Shown: positions 34,075-43,110 of the stretch, one piece after another
How the letters are laid out: each line of letters starts with the position of its first letter
Numbering within the stretch: the stretch's first letter is position 1
Assembly (NCBI RefSeq): GCF_001507535.1
Contig: NZ_LQBN01000001.1
Coordinates: 928,022-992,021, forward strand
Source: Thiomicrospira sp. WB1
Lineage (GTDB): Bacteria; Pseudomonadota; Gammaproteobacteria; Thiomicrospirales; Thiomicrospiraceae
Length of the DNA stretch: 64,000 bases
Direction of reading: 5' to 3'
Program-made: the position numbers and the translations under genes
The notes under the pieces: model-generated
Seen by the model: the letters and a program-made list of their open reading frames with translations, nothing else
What the model was told of the DNA's origin: nothing
Database searches by the model: none

Positions 34075-36201
34075 ATGTTATCGCCAGAACAGTTAATCTC
34101 CAAACCTGTGATTCTGACAGAAGGCTCGGTTGAGGCCAAGCGGCGTGAAATCAAAACCTATTTCAATGAAACCTGGGACGCCTATGAGACCCTGTTTGAA
34201 ACCCTCGTGTCTGATGAGGTGTTTTACGAGCGACCCTGTTCACTGCGTCATCCGCTTATTTTTTATTTCGGTCACACAGCCACGTTCTTTACCAATAAGC
34301 TGGTGCTGGCCGGTCTGTTGCCAAAGCGCATCAATGCGAAAATTGAATCCATGTGTGCCATCGGTGTGGACGAAATGTCCTGGGACGACCTGGACGATTC
34401 TCACTATGACTGGCCGTCGGTGGACGCGGTGCGTGCCTACCGGGACCAAGTCAAACGCGCGGTGAATGATCTGATCGACCGGGTGGATTTTTCATTGCCG
34501 ATTGATTGGGAAAGCCCGATGTGGCCGGTGATGATGGGCATTGAGCACGAACGCATCCATTTGGAAACTTCCTCGGTGCTGATTCGTCAGTTGCCGTTGT
34601 CGTCAGTGAAAGATCACCCCTTGTTCCCGGTCTGTCCCGATGCCGGCCCCGCGCCAGAGAACACGCTGTTACCGGTTTCACCAGGCCTGGTGAAAGTGGA
34701 TCATCACGATCCCGCTGAAACCTATGGCTGGGATAATGAATACGGATTTCACGAAGCCAATGTGGAAGGGTTTGAGGCCAGTCGCTTTCTGGTTTCCAAT
34801 CAGGAATTTCTGGCGTTTGTAGAGGCCGGGGGCTATGAAAACAGTGATCATTGGTCGCAAGAGGGGAACCGCTGGCGTGACTTTACGCCGGACAAACACC
34901 CGACTTTTTGGGTGAACAAGGCCGATGGCTGGCATTTGCGTTGCATGACCACTGAAATCCCCATGCCGTGGAACTGGCCGGTGGAAGTGAATTTTCATGA
35001 AGCCGAAGCGTTTTGTAACTGGAAAGCGGCTGAAACCGGGCGCTCGATCCGTCTGCCCAGTGAGGATGAGTATCTGCGCTTGCGTGATCAGACTCAGGCT
35101 CTGGCACGCCAAGACCAGGCCAATATCAATTTGCAACAGTATGCCTCCTCCACGCCGGTGGACCGGTTTGAGTGTGGCGGGTTCTATGACGTGGTCGGTA
35201 ATGTCTGGCAGTGGACCGTAACCCCGATGTATCCGTACGAAGGGTTTGATGTGCATCCATTGTATGATGACTTCACCACGCCAACGTTTGATAACGAGCA
35301 CAACCTGTTTAAAGGCGGCTGCTGGATTTCCACGGGCAATGAAATCAACGGCCACTCGCGTTACGCGTTTCGCCGTCATTTTTTCCAGCATGCCGGGTTC
35401 CGCTACATTGAATCCGATGCGCCGGTGCAAACCGAGTTTTCCACCTATGAGACCGATGCACAGGTGTCGCAATATTGTGAATTCCATTATGGCGATCGTT
35501 ATTTTGATGTGGAAAACTTCCCCAAAGCCTATGCTGCGATGGCGATTGATGCGGTGCGTCGTGACCCCGATTTCGGTGGGCGCACGGATCTGAAAGTGCT
35601 GGAGGTCGGCTGTTCGGTTGGACGGGGCAGCTTTGAGCTGGCTCAGGTCTTTGCAGACGTGACCGGACTGGATTTTTCCGCGCGGTTTATCCAGAAAGCC
35701 ATTGAAATGCAGACGCGTGGGCATTTGCTTTACACGCTTCCCAAGGAAGGTGAGATTGTCGAGTTCAAAGAGCAGGTGTTGGAAGACTTCGGGCTTGAGT
35801 CCACGGCAAAGCGCTGTGAGTTTCTGCAACAGGACGCGGCCAATTTGAAGCCGATTTTTACCGGTTACGATCTGGTGGTGGCGATGAATCTGATTGATCG
35901 GATGTACGAACCGGCCAAGTTCCTGACCGAGATCGGCTCACGTATGAATGCTGGCGGTCTTTTGATGATCGGCTCCCCGTACACCTGGCAGGAAACCTTT
36001 ACCGAAAAAATGCACTGGCTGGGCGGGTACAAAGACCCTGAATCCGGCGAAAATGTCACCACGCTGGAAGGCTTGCATGCCTTGTTGGCGTCTGAGTTTG
36101 AGCCAGTTGGCACGCCTCGGGATCTGCCGTTTGTGATCCGTGAAACGGGTCGTCGCTTTCAGCATACCTTGTCAGAAATCACCTTCTGGAAAAAGCGCTA
36201 G
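34075..36201 (+). CDS. ovoA: 5-histidylcysteine sulfoxide synthase / methyltransferase OvoA
   Basis: Non-haem iron enzyme that joins cysteine sulfur to C5 of histidine using oxygen, then N-methylates the product, in ovothiol A synthesis. 708 residues from the ATG at 34075 (GAGGAG eight bases upstream). DinB-like N-terminal domain (about 15-175) with likely iron ligands H67 (in FGHTAT) and the H158-x3-H162 pair in EHERIH; formylglycine-generating-enzyme-like fold (about 215-455) with RLPSEDEYLRL near 328; C-terminal SAM methyltransferase with LEVGCSVGRGS near 509. The fused methyltransferase separates OvoA from ergothioneine EgtB. The palindrome at 34680 encodes its SPGLVK. Confidence 0.93.
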   Translation: MLSPEQLISKPVILTEGSVEAKRREIKTYFNETWDAYETLFETLVSDEVFYERPCSLRHPLIFYFGHTATFFTNKLVLAGLLPKRINAKIESMCAIGVDEMSWDDLDDSHYDWPSVDAVRAYRDQVKRAVNDLIDRVDFSLPIDWESPMWPVMMGIEHERIHLETSSVLIRQLPLSSVKDHPLFPVCPDAGPAPENTLLPVSPGLVKVDHHDPAETYGWDNEYGFHEANVEGFEASRFLVSNQEFLAFVEAGGYENSDHWSQEGNRWRDFTPDKHPTFWVNKADGWHLRCMTTEIPMPWNWPVEVNFHEAEAFCNWKAAETGRSIRLPSEDEYLRLRDQTQALARQDQANINLQQYASSTPVDRFECGGFYDVVGNVWQWTVTPMYPYEGFDVHPLYDDFTTPTFDNEHNLFKGGCWISTGNEINGHSRYAFRRHFFQHAGFRYIESDAPVQTEFSTYETDAQVSQYCEFHYGDRYFDVENFPKAYAAMAIDAVRRDPDFGGRTDLKVLEVGCSVGRGSFELAQVFADVTGLDFSARFIQKAIEMQTRGHLLYTLPKEGEIVEFKEQVLEDFGLESTAKRCEFLQQDAANLKPIFTGYDLVVAMNLIDRMYEPAKFLTEIGSRMNAGGLLMIGSPYTWQETFTEKMHWLGGYKDPESGENVTTLEGLHALLASEFEPVGTPRDLPFVIRETGRRFQHTLSEITFWKKR
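34680..34691. repeat. ACCAGGCCTGGT palindrome, copy 7 (in ovoA)
   Basis: Exact copy, symmetric over 20 bases (TTTCACC...GGTGAAA, 34676-34695). Reads VSPGLVK. Confidence 0.97.
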
Positions 36202-36212
36202 AGGCGAGTGAT

Positions 36213-37391
36213 ATGAGCGCGCCAGAATTTACACATCGGCTTGATCGCGAAGGCACGGCTTCGGAGAAATACGACCTGCGCGAACGCTTGTTTGGGCGCT
36301 TGGATGTGTTGCCAATGTGGGTGGCGGATCAGGATCTGCCCACCCCCGACTTCGTGATCGAAGCGATGCAAAAGCGTTTGCAACATCCGATTCTAGGTTA
36401 TGTGGAAACACCGAAAACGGCTTATCAGGCGGTGATCGACTGGCACAGGCAAAAAGGCCTTGAGATTGAAGCCGACGAGATTCTTTGGACGCATAATGTG
36501 GCCAATGGTTTTATGCTGGCTGTGCAGGCTTTGACCGAGCCGGGTGAGGCGGTCTTGGTTCAGACACCCGTGTACCCGCCTTTTCGTCAGGCGCCCGAGT
36601 TGAATGACCGTCGTCTGGTGGAGGCGCCGCTTACACTGGACAAGGGGCGTTATTACATTGACTTTGAACGGTTTGAGCAGCTGGTGGTGGAGCACAAAGT
36701 GGCAGCCTTTTTATTCTGCCATCCACAAAACCCATCCGGTCGGGTCTGGACGCGCCCTGAACTGGAGACCTTGGCAGACATCTGTTTGCGTCATCGGGTT
36801 TGGATCATCAGTGACGAAATTCATTCCGATCTGGTGTTCGAACCGCATCAACACCTGCCCATGGCCAGTTTGTCGAACGAAGTGGCACAACAAACCGTGA
36901 CCCTCAGCTCCCCAGGGAAGACATTTAATCTGGGCGGTCTGCAAATTGGTTATGCCCTGGTGGCCAACCCTCGTTTGCGCCAAGTTTTCAAGCGGGTTCT
37001 GAAGCGCAACGCCATTCATGATCTCAATCTGTTTGCCCTGGTGGCTTTGGAAGCGGCTTATTCTCAAGCCGGACGTGATTATATGGCGCGCTTGCAGGCG
37101 CATCTGACGGTCAATCTGGATCGTCTGGAAGCGTTTTTTGGGCTGTATTGGCCTCGGGTTCGGGTCATGCGCCCCCAGGCCTCATTCCTGGTCTGGCTGG
37201 ATTTCTCCCAAGTCTTCGCCTCGCACGAGGCCATTCAACGTTTTTTGGTGGACAAAGCACGACTGGGTCTTAACGACGGACTCAGTTTCGGCGAGCCTGG
37301 CAGAGGATTTGCCCGGATGAATCTTGCCGTGCCGACCGAAACGCTCGATCAGGCCTTGAAACAACTCCGCCAGGCGCTGGAAGCGCACTGA
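36213..37391 (+). CDS. ovoB: PLP-dependent C-S lyase, probable OvoB
   Basis: 392-residue fold-type I aminotransferase-like enzyme of the MalY/PatB C-S lyase family. The PLP lysine is K236 in SSPGKTFNLGG; ISDEIHSDLVF near 200 and NPSGRVWT near 175 are the family's cofactor contacts. It starts 11 bases behind ovoA on the same strand. Known OvoB proteins of this family cleave the sulfoxide made by OvoA to give the thiol of ovothiol; the tight linkage makes that role likely here, although a general cystathionine beta-lyase activity would look the same. Confidence 0.85.
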   Translation: MSAPEFTHRLDREGTASEKYDLRERLFGRLDVLPMWVADQDLPTPDFVIEAMQKRLQHPILGYVETPKTAYQAVIDWHRQKGLEIEADEILWTHNVANGFMLAVQALTEPGEAVLVQTPVYPPFRQAPELNDRRLVEAPLTLDKGRYYIDFERFEQLVVEHKVAAFLFCHPQNPSGRVWTRPELETLADICLRHRVWIISDEIHSDLVFEPHQHLPMASLSNEVAQQTVTLSSPGKTFNLGGLQIGYALVANPRLRQVFKRVLKRNAIHDLNLFALVALEAAYSQAGRDYMARLQAHLTVNLDRLEAFFGLYWPRVRVMRPQASFLVWLDFSQVFASHEAIQRFLVDKARLGLNDGLSFGEPGRGFARMNLAVPTETLDQALKQLRQALEAH

Positions 37392-37608
37392 GCCACAGGT
37401 GTTCCACTCTTTTCTCCTGCGATGGCCTTCGGGCAAGCGCTTGATTTCCGTTTGGTTTTGCTCAATTTGGTGAGAACTGGTTATCTTTGGTGCATTCGAT
37501 CGGTCTTGTCTGATCCATGATTGCGGTAAGTGGTTGTTTTCACATTTTTTGAGCCAGCTGGTATGCATTCTGTTTTGCTGAGGTGTGATCAAGGCAAAGG
37601 AGCAAACA

Positions 37609-38205
37609 GTGAAACCTCTCTGGTGTTACGCTGACAAGGATCAAATTGACCAGGCCTGGTACCCGATGCTCAAGCGCCAAGGCTGGCAACCGCAATCCAT
37701 CCCCCCTGAAACGATGCAATCGGACCATCCGGTTTTGTGGACGCTATCGCTGCTGGACCTGGATGAGGCCGTGCGCCTGGAAAATACCATTCGTACCTGG
37801 CCGTGTCTTGACACCGCACACGAATCATTGAGCGATCACTTGGCCATGCCGGTGGTCTGTCTGTATGCGACTGAAAAACGCTCGCATGGTCTGGTGACGC
37901 TGAAAGAAACGTTGCGGGACAAAGGGGTCTTCTTCTGTTCCGATGTGGAAGATGTGGAAGGTGTCTTACTGGAGGCAGAAACGGTTCACAAAAAGTTGAA
38001 GCGACTGGTGCAGGAAAACACCCAGCTTCGGGAAAAACTTCAGCAACGTGCTCTGATCGAACAGGCCAAAGGGCGCCTGATGCAGATGAAAAATTTGAGT
38101 GAGAATGAGGCCTATCACTGGATGCGCCGTCAAGCGATGAACGAAGGGCAGAAGCTGGTCGTGTTTGCGCAAAAGCTGCTAAACAACTCATCTGGCCAAT
38201 TTTGA
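37609..38205 (+). CDS. ANTAR-domain RNA-binding antitermination regulator
   Basis: 198 residues from the GTG at 37609 (GGAG six bases upstream). The C-terminal ANTAR domain (about 130-190: coiled coil LKRLVQENTQLREKL, then ALIEQAKGRLMQMKNLSENEAY and the final helix) is of the AmiR/NasT type, which binds paired hairpins in leader RNA and prevents termination. I wrote that block in two parts: ALIEQAKGRLMQ and MKNLSENEAY. The N-terminal half looks like a receiver but lacks the usual acidic pocket and phosphoacceptor pattern, so it is probably a pseudo-receiver sensing something else. The palindrome at 37649 encodes its DQAWY. Target RNAs are not evident. The 217-base gap upstream holds nothing else I can name. 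Confidence 0.8.
   Translation: MKPLWCYADKDQIDQAWYPMLKRQGWQPQSIPPETMQSDHPVLWTLSLLDLDEAVRLENTIRTWPCLDTAHESLSDHLAMPVVCLYATEKRSHGLVTLKETLRDKGVFFCSDVEDVEGVLLEAETVHKKLKRLVQENTQLREKLQQRALIEQAKGRLMQMKNLSENEAYHWMRRQAMNEGQKLVVFAQKLLNNSSGQF
37649..37660. repeat. ACCAGGCCTGGT palindrome, copy 8 (in ANTAR gene)
   Basis: Exact copy; reads QIDQAWYP near the N-terminus. Confidence 0.97.
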
Positions 38206-38344
38206 GCGTCAATGTCTATTATGGTGCAGGTTTTTGTTTATTTAAAGAGCTGTCGGTAAGGGATTTGCGTTAACTTACTGTTTAATCGATAAAATAAAAA
38301 GATGGTTTTTTTATTGCTTCATGTTTCATAAAGGAGCAAATTGA

Positions 38345-39220
38345 ATGCAAGAGTTTATCCGTCTTTACAACGCCCACCAATCTGAAATTGAGAAGTTTCT
38401 GATTGAAACCCTGCGAAACAACTGCCACCTGATGAGCCCGGGCATTGACACACTCAAACAATTTTACAGTGTCTTTCCCTCACTGGAGTTGGTTTATACC
38501 ACGGATGAGCAGTATATTCAGAATTCGCCTAATATTTATGCCAATTCCATCGGTCAGGACGCAATGGGCAAAAACCGTCAGTATTTGATGACCCGCGTTC
38601 ACACCAAGGACCAGGAGGTGTCGCTGACCGCCCCTTATATCAGCTCAGCCACAGGGAAATCCTGTGTAACCATGATGATTTCGGAAGGTGAGACCACCTA
38701 CTTTTTTGATTTTTCAGTGGTTGAGGTACTGCGTCGGTTGGGATTGGTGGAATTGCATCCATTGTTTAACAAGATCACCAAAAGCTTTTATTTTGGGATC
38801 GGCTTGTCATTGATGTTTTTCTCTTTGATGTCAATCGGTTATGCCTTTTATGACTATTTCTGGCAGTGGCTGATTGAAGGCAGTTATGATTTGGAGAGCG
38901 TGTTCAAACCCATTGTGGCGTTGACCATGGGGCTGGCGATTTTTGATTTGGCCAAGACACTGATGGAACGGGAAGTCTTTTTTAAAGCGTATGCCGATAA
39001 AAAGGATGAGTCCCGTCTGTTGTCTAAATTTTTGATTGCCATCATTATTGCATTGTCCATTGAGGCATTGATGGTGGTGTTCAAGATTGCGCTGAATGAC
39101 CCGGCCCAGATGCTGTACGCCTTGTATTTAATCATCGGGATCGCTTTGATTATTCTGGCCCTGGCGTTTTATGCCAAATGGAATACAGCGCAGCCGGTTG
39201 CCCATAAAAAAACAGAATGA
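38345..39220 (+). CDS. Four-helix membrane protein with PDC-like sensor domain
   Basis: 291 residues, ATG with AAAGGAG eight bases upstream. The soluble N-terminal part (about 1-145) has features of PDC/Cache sensor folds: a helix, then MTRVHTKDQEVSLTAPYISS and SCVTMMISEG. Four hydrophobic segments follow at about 152-176, 188-208, 222-248 and 256-282. There is no signal peptide and no recognisable output domain, so the sensor-like part may face the cytoplasm. Function unknown to me. It lies 29 bases ahead of the glucosylglycerate cluster and might be cotranscribed with it, which would fit osmotic or nutrient sensing; that is inference. Confidence 0.7.
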   Translation: MQEFIRLYNAHQSEIEKFLIETLRNNCHLMSPGIDTLKQFYSVFPSLELVYTTDEQYIQNSPNIYANSIGQDAMGKNRQYLMTRVHTKDQEVSLTAPYISSATGKSCVTMMISEGETTYFFDFSVVEVLRRLGLVELHPLFNKITKSFYFGIGLSLMFFSLMSIGYAFYDYFWQWLIEGSYDLESVFKPIVALTMGLAIFDLAKTLMEREVFFKAYADKKDESRLLSKFLIAIIIALSIEALMVVFKIALNDPAQMLYALYLIIGIALIILALAFYAKWNTAQPVAHKKTE

Positions 39221-39249
39221 CGGGCGTTTAAGTAATAAAGGAGAAAGAT

Positions 39250-40038
39250 GTGTCAAAGTGGATCATCTTTACCGATTTGGACGGTACGCTGTTAGGGCAT
39301 GACGATTATGCTTATGAACCCATTCTGCCTATGTTGGAGCGGTTGCGGCAAGCACAGATTCCTGTGGTGCTCAATTCCAGTAAAACCCTGGCTGAATTGA
39401 AGCAATGGCAACAACGACTGAAGCTTGAAGGCCCTGTCATTGGTGAAAATGGTGGGGTCATCCTGCCGCCGGACATGAGTCAGCCGCTTTTGATTGGAGA
39501 GCCTTATGCCGCCATTCGCAGCCTGTTGGAATTTTGGCGTAGCAAACACGGTTGGCAGTTTGAGGGGTTCGGTGATTGGTCGGTGTCCGAGGTGATGAAT
39601 CATACCCACCTATCAGAAGGGGAAGCGGTGTTGTCCATGGAGCGCGCTGTGAGTGAACCCATCCTCTGGCAGGATTCGCCAGCGGCGCTTGAGGCGTTTG
39701 AAGCGGCCCTGAACCGAGAAGGGTTGCAGCTTCAAAAAGGCGGACGTTTTTATCACGTGATGGGACGCCACGACAAAGCAGATGCCATGCACTTCTGGTT
39801 GAATCGGGCGTATTATTCCAATGGGCAATCCTGCCAGGTGGTGGCGCTTGGGGATGGCGAAAATGATCTGTCGATGTTGCGCTATGCAGATTACCCGGTC
39901 GTGGTGGCCAATCCCAGCCGATCCCAGCCGCTTGTGGACGTCGAAAAGGCAATGATTACCACACAGCCGGCCCCTCAGGGCTGGGTGGAAGGGGTGAACA
40001 CCGTTATGGCGAACTTCAAAGGAGAAGGGTATGAGTGA
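39250..40038 (+). CDS. Glucosyl/mannosyl-3-phosphoglycerate phosphatase, HAD-IIB
   Basis: 262 residues, GTG start with AGGAG six bases upstream. HAD-superfamily phosphatase: motif I FTDLDGTLLG (residues 7-16), motif II LNSSKT near 41, motif III lysine in GRHDKADA near 175, and motif IV GDGENDLSML near 198. The short MPGP subfamily marks fit. With the synthase encoded next (8-base overlap) the expected reaction is glucosyl-3-phosphoglycerate to glucosylglycerate plus phosphate, giving a compatible solute. Mannosyl substrate is an alternative that sequence alone does not exclude. Confidence 0.85.
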   Translation: MSKWIIFTDLDGTLLGHDDYAYEPILPMLERLRQAQIPVVLNSSKTLAELKQWQQRLKLEGPVIGENGGVILPPDMSQPLLIGEPYAAIRSLLEFWRSKHGWQFEGFGDWSVSEVMNHTHLSEGEAVLSMERAVSEPILWQDSPAALEAFEAALNREGLQLQKGGRFYHVMGRHDKADAMHFWLNRAYYSNGQSCQVVALGDGENDLSMLRYADYPVVVANPSRSQPLVDVEKAMITTQPAPQGWVEGVNTVMANFKGEGYE

Positions 40039-41245
40039 TTTTTTTCAGAATGGAACGGTGACCACCTTCCACAATATTACCGATCGTCCAGTCGAGGCGC
40101 TGGAATCGGATCTGTGCCGCTTTGGTGAGCAGAAACCACTGGGATTGATTCTGCCTTCTCTATACAGTGAACTGGAGGGACCGGCACTGAAGCACATCGT
40201 GGCAGAATTGACGAAAGTGCCTTATCTGAATCAAATCGTGATCGGCCTTGACCAGGCGAATGAAACCCAGTTTGAGCATGCCAAACGCTATTTTGCCGAC
40301 TTGGGCGATAAAGCGCGTATTGTCTGGAACGACGGGCCCCGGATGCAGGCGATCACACAGCGTTTGAAACATGAAGAACTGGCGCCCAAAGAACGAGGAA
40401 AGGGCAGCAATGTCTGGAATTGCTTTGGCTATCTGTTGGCATCAAAAAAAGCACAGGTGGTGGCGCTGCATGACTGCGATGTGCTGACTTATGACCGTCG
40501 TCTGTTGGCTCGTCTGCTGTATCCGGTGGCCCACCCAACCTTTAACTTTGTGTTTTCAAAAGGCTATTACCCTCGATACGCCGAGGGTAAATTGAACGGG
40601 CGTGTGTCACGTTTGCTGGTCACCCCTCTGTTGCGGGCGTTGAAAGGGGTGGTGGGTCAGGACGAACTGCTCACCTATCTGGACAGCTTTCGTTATCCCC
40701 TCGCAGGTGAGTTTGCCATGGATTTTCAGTGCCTGAAAGAGTTGCGAATCCCTTCCGATTGGGGGCTGGAAATCGGCGTATTGTCGGAAGTGCGTCAAAA
40801 CTATTCAACCCGACGGGTGTGCCAGGTCGATATCGCGGATGTGTACGACCACAAACACCAGACGGTGTCGTTTGAAGACAAACAGGCAGGCTTGTCTCGT
40901 ATGAGTCAGGACATTGCCAAGTCGTTGTTTCGCAAACTGGCGGTTCGGGGGCATACGTTTTCTCAGGCGACCTTGCGGACCCTGCGTGCCAAATATTATC
41001 GCACGGCTCTGGATCAGTTGGAGTCGTATGCGTTTGATGCCGAAATGAATGGATTGCGCGTGGATCTGCACTCGGAAGAAAAGGTAATTGAACTCTTTGC
41101 CGAGAACATCCTGTCGGCGGGCAAGGATTTTATGGCGTCTCCCGGTGAAATTCCTTTTATGCCTAACTGGAATCGGGTCATCAGTGCCGAACCCGGTATT
41201 CTGGCTGAAATTCATGCGGCTGTGGAGGCCGATAATGCTGACTGA
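40031..41245 (+). CDS. gpgS: Glucosyl-3-phosphoglycerate synthase-like GT
   Basis: 404-residue GT-A glycosyltransferase that probably moves glucose from a nucleotide sugar to 3-phosphoglycerate. The nucleotide site is the DxD in ALHDCDVLTYD near residue 150, preceded by KERGKGSNVWNCFGYL (near 121-136), a block conserved in GpgS-type enzymes. No membrane segment; cytosolic. Overlaps the phosphatase by 8 bases and is followed after 20 bases by the phosphorylase. The GpgS call rests on the family look and strongly on its neighbours; mannosylglycerate synthases are related. Confidence 0.8.
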   Translation: MSDFFQNGTVTTFHNITDRPVEALESDLCRFGEQKPLGLILPSLYSELEGPALKHIVAELTKVPYLNQIVIGLDQANETQFEHAKRYFADLGDKARIVWNDGPRMQAITQRLKHEELAPKERGKGSNVWNCFGYLLASKKAQVVALHDCDVLTYDRRLLARLLYPVAHPTFNFVFSKGYYPRYAEGKLNGRVSRLLVTPLLRALKGVVGQDELLTYLDSFRYPLAGEFAMDFQCLKELRIPSDWGLEIGVLSEVRQNYSTRRVCQVDIADVYDHKHQTVSFEDKQAGLSRMSQDIAKSLFRKLAVRGHTFSQATLRTLRAKYYRTALDQLESYAFDAEMNGLRVDLHSEEKVIELFAENILSAGKDFMASPGEIPFMPNWNRVISAEPGILAEIHAAVEADNAD

Positions 41246-41265
41246 TCGGTTGAAGGATTCAAATC

Positions 41266-43110
41266 ATGAATGAGTCAACAGAAAAACATCAAGGCGACAC
41301 CATTGTGTCCACATTGATGGCGCAAATTAAGGCGCGTCTGAAACGGCTTTATCTTGAAAAAGGGGGGCAGGCCGCGTTTGAGCAACTTAAGCCGTTGTTG
41401 GAAAAACGAGTGCACTCGGCGAAGGAAACGTATGAGGCACACCACCCAAAATGGTCGCACAAAGATGTGTTTCTGATTACGTATGGCGACACCTTCTATC
41501 GTGAAGACGAATCTGGCGCTCTGGCCGAAGCGCCTCTGCAAACACTGCAGGATTTCCTTCAAAAGCACATTCGTCAGAGCATCAGCCAAGTCCATATTCT
41601 GCCTTTCTTTCCCTACAGTTCGGACGATGGTTTCTCTGTCATTGACTATACGCAGGTGAATCCTGACCTGGGTGACTGGCACCACATTGAGCAACTGGAA
41701 AAGGCCTATGACCTGATGTTTGATTTGGTCATTAATCACATTTCGCGCGAAAGCCTTTGGTTTACCGATTACAAAGCCAATCGTGCGCCTTATGATCGGT
41801 TTTTTATTGAGATGCAGGGGGATGAAGATGTATCGATGGTGACCAGACCTCGCAATACGCCACTGTTGGTGCCGGCCTATACGCATCGAGGTCGCAAGAT
41901 GGTTTGGGCCACCTTCAGTCAGGATCAGATTGATCTGAATTTTCAAAACCCCGAAGTGCTGGTCCGCATGCTGGAAGTGCTCTTGTTGTACATCGACAAG
42001 GGGGCGCGGACCATTCGGCTGGATGCGATCGCGTTTTTGTGGAAAGAGCTAGGCACCCACTGCATTCATCTGCCGCAAACGCATGAGGCCGTCAAGCTGA
42101 TTCGGGATGTCATGACATTGGTGGCGCCGCACAGCCTGTTGCTCACCGAAACCAATGTGCCGCATGCCGAAAATCTGTCTTATTTTGGTGAGCAGGATGA
42201 AGCGCACATGGTGTATCAGTTTGCCTTGGCACCGTTGGTGTTGCATGCCTTGCACCGCGGGGATGGGCAATACCTCACTGACTGGGCGCAAAACCTGGCG
42301 CCGCCGCCGGAAGGCTGTACTTTTTTGAATTTTACCGCTTCGCATGATGGCATTGGGTTGCGCCCGGTGGAGGGGATTCTGCCGCAACGGGAAGTGGACG
42401 ACCTGATTACCAATATGAAGCGACTGGGTGGCTTTGTGACCAATAAATCCAACCCAGATGGCTCTCAGAGTCCTTATGAAATCAATATTGCTTTGTTTTC
42501 CGCGTTTCGGGAAACGGCGCATTCCGATGGGCCGGATCAGTGGCAGGTGGATCGTTTCATCTGTTCGCAGAATATTATGATGACGTTGCAGGGCATTCCA
42601 GCGTTTTACATCCACTCCATGGTGGCGACCCCCAATGACAAAGAAGGGGTGGAACGCACCGGGCGCACCCGCTCAATCAACCGCCGGCGCTGGCCACTGG
42701 ATACGCTTGAAGCGCTGATCGAAAGTGGGCGGACGTCCAACGCCGAGGTGCTCAAGCGTTTGACCAATATTCTGCAGCGACGAAAAAAACACAAGGCGTT
42801 TCACCCGGATACCCCGCAAACCGTTTTGGACCTGGGGTCGGATTTCTTTGCGCTCTGGCGGAATGGCGAAGGTGATCAGGCACTGCGGTTTCCGCTGTTG
42901 GCCATTCACAACCTGACGTCGGACATCAAATTTCTGGACCTGTCTCAGATCGAAGACATGGATCAGGCCAATTACTGGGTTAATTTGCTGGATAACGGCG
43001 GTGTCGCGGCCACAGAGACGAAATATGTCATGCAGCCGTATCAGTCGGTCTGGCTGATGCCGGAAACGGTGGATGACGTGTCCGCTTTGTGGGCACCGGA
43101 GACAGATTGA
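41266..43110 (+). CDS. GH13_18 phosphorylase, probable glucosylglycerate phosphorylase
   Basis: 614 residues of the sucrose-phosphorylase subfamily. TIM barrel with nucleophile aspartate in IRLDAIAF near residue 250, acid/base glutamate in LLTETNVPH near 291, and the third acid in NFTASHDGIG near 358; VINHIS near 156 is the first conserved region. Sucrose phosphorylases are about 490-500 residues; the extra 100-residue N-terminal helical part and the TETNVPH block are what I expect of glucosylglycerate phosphorylases. It would split glucosylglycerate with phosphate into glucose-1-phosphate and glycerate. The adjacent glycerate kinase supports this over sucrose as substrate. Confidence 0.82.
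   Translation: MNESTEKHQGDTIVSTLMAQIKARLKRLYLEKGGQAAFEQLKPLLEKRVHSAKETYEAHHPKWSHKDVFLITYGDTFYREDESGALAEAPLQTLQDFLQKHIRQSISQVHILPFFPYSSDDGFSVIDYTQVNPDLGDWHHIEQLEKAYDLMFDLVINHISRESLWFTDYKANRAPYDRFFIEMQGDEDVSMVTRPRNTPLLVPAYTHRGRKMVWATFSQDQIDLNFQNPEVLVRMLEVLLLYIDKGARTIRLDAIAFLWKELGTHCIHLPQTHEAVKLIRDVMTLVAPHSLLLTETNVPHAENLSYFGEQDEAHMVYQFALAPLVLHALHRGDGQYLTDWAQNLAPPPEGCTFLNFTASHDGIGLRPVEGILPQREVDDLITNMKRLGGFVTNKSNPDGSQSPYEINIALFSAFRETAHSDGPDQWQVDRFICSQNIMMTLQGIPAFYIHSMVATPNDKEGVERTGRTRSINRRRWPLDTLEALIESGRTSNAEVLKRLTNILQRRKKHKAFHPDTPQTVLDLGSDFFALWRNGEGDQALRFPLLAIHNLTSDIKFLDLSQIEDMDQANYWVNLLDNGGVAATETKYVMQPYQSVWLMPETVDDVSALWAPETD

Noticed and set aside
37558..37580. Sigma-54-like promoter (TGG...TTGCT) ahead of the ANTAR gene
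   Set aside because: The GG and GC elements are about 15 bases apart instead of 10.
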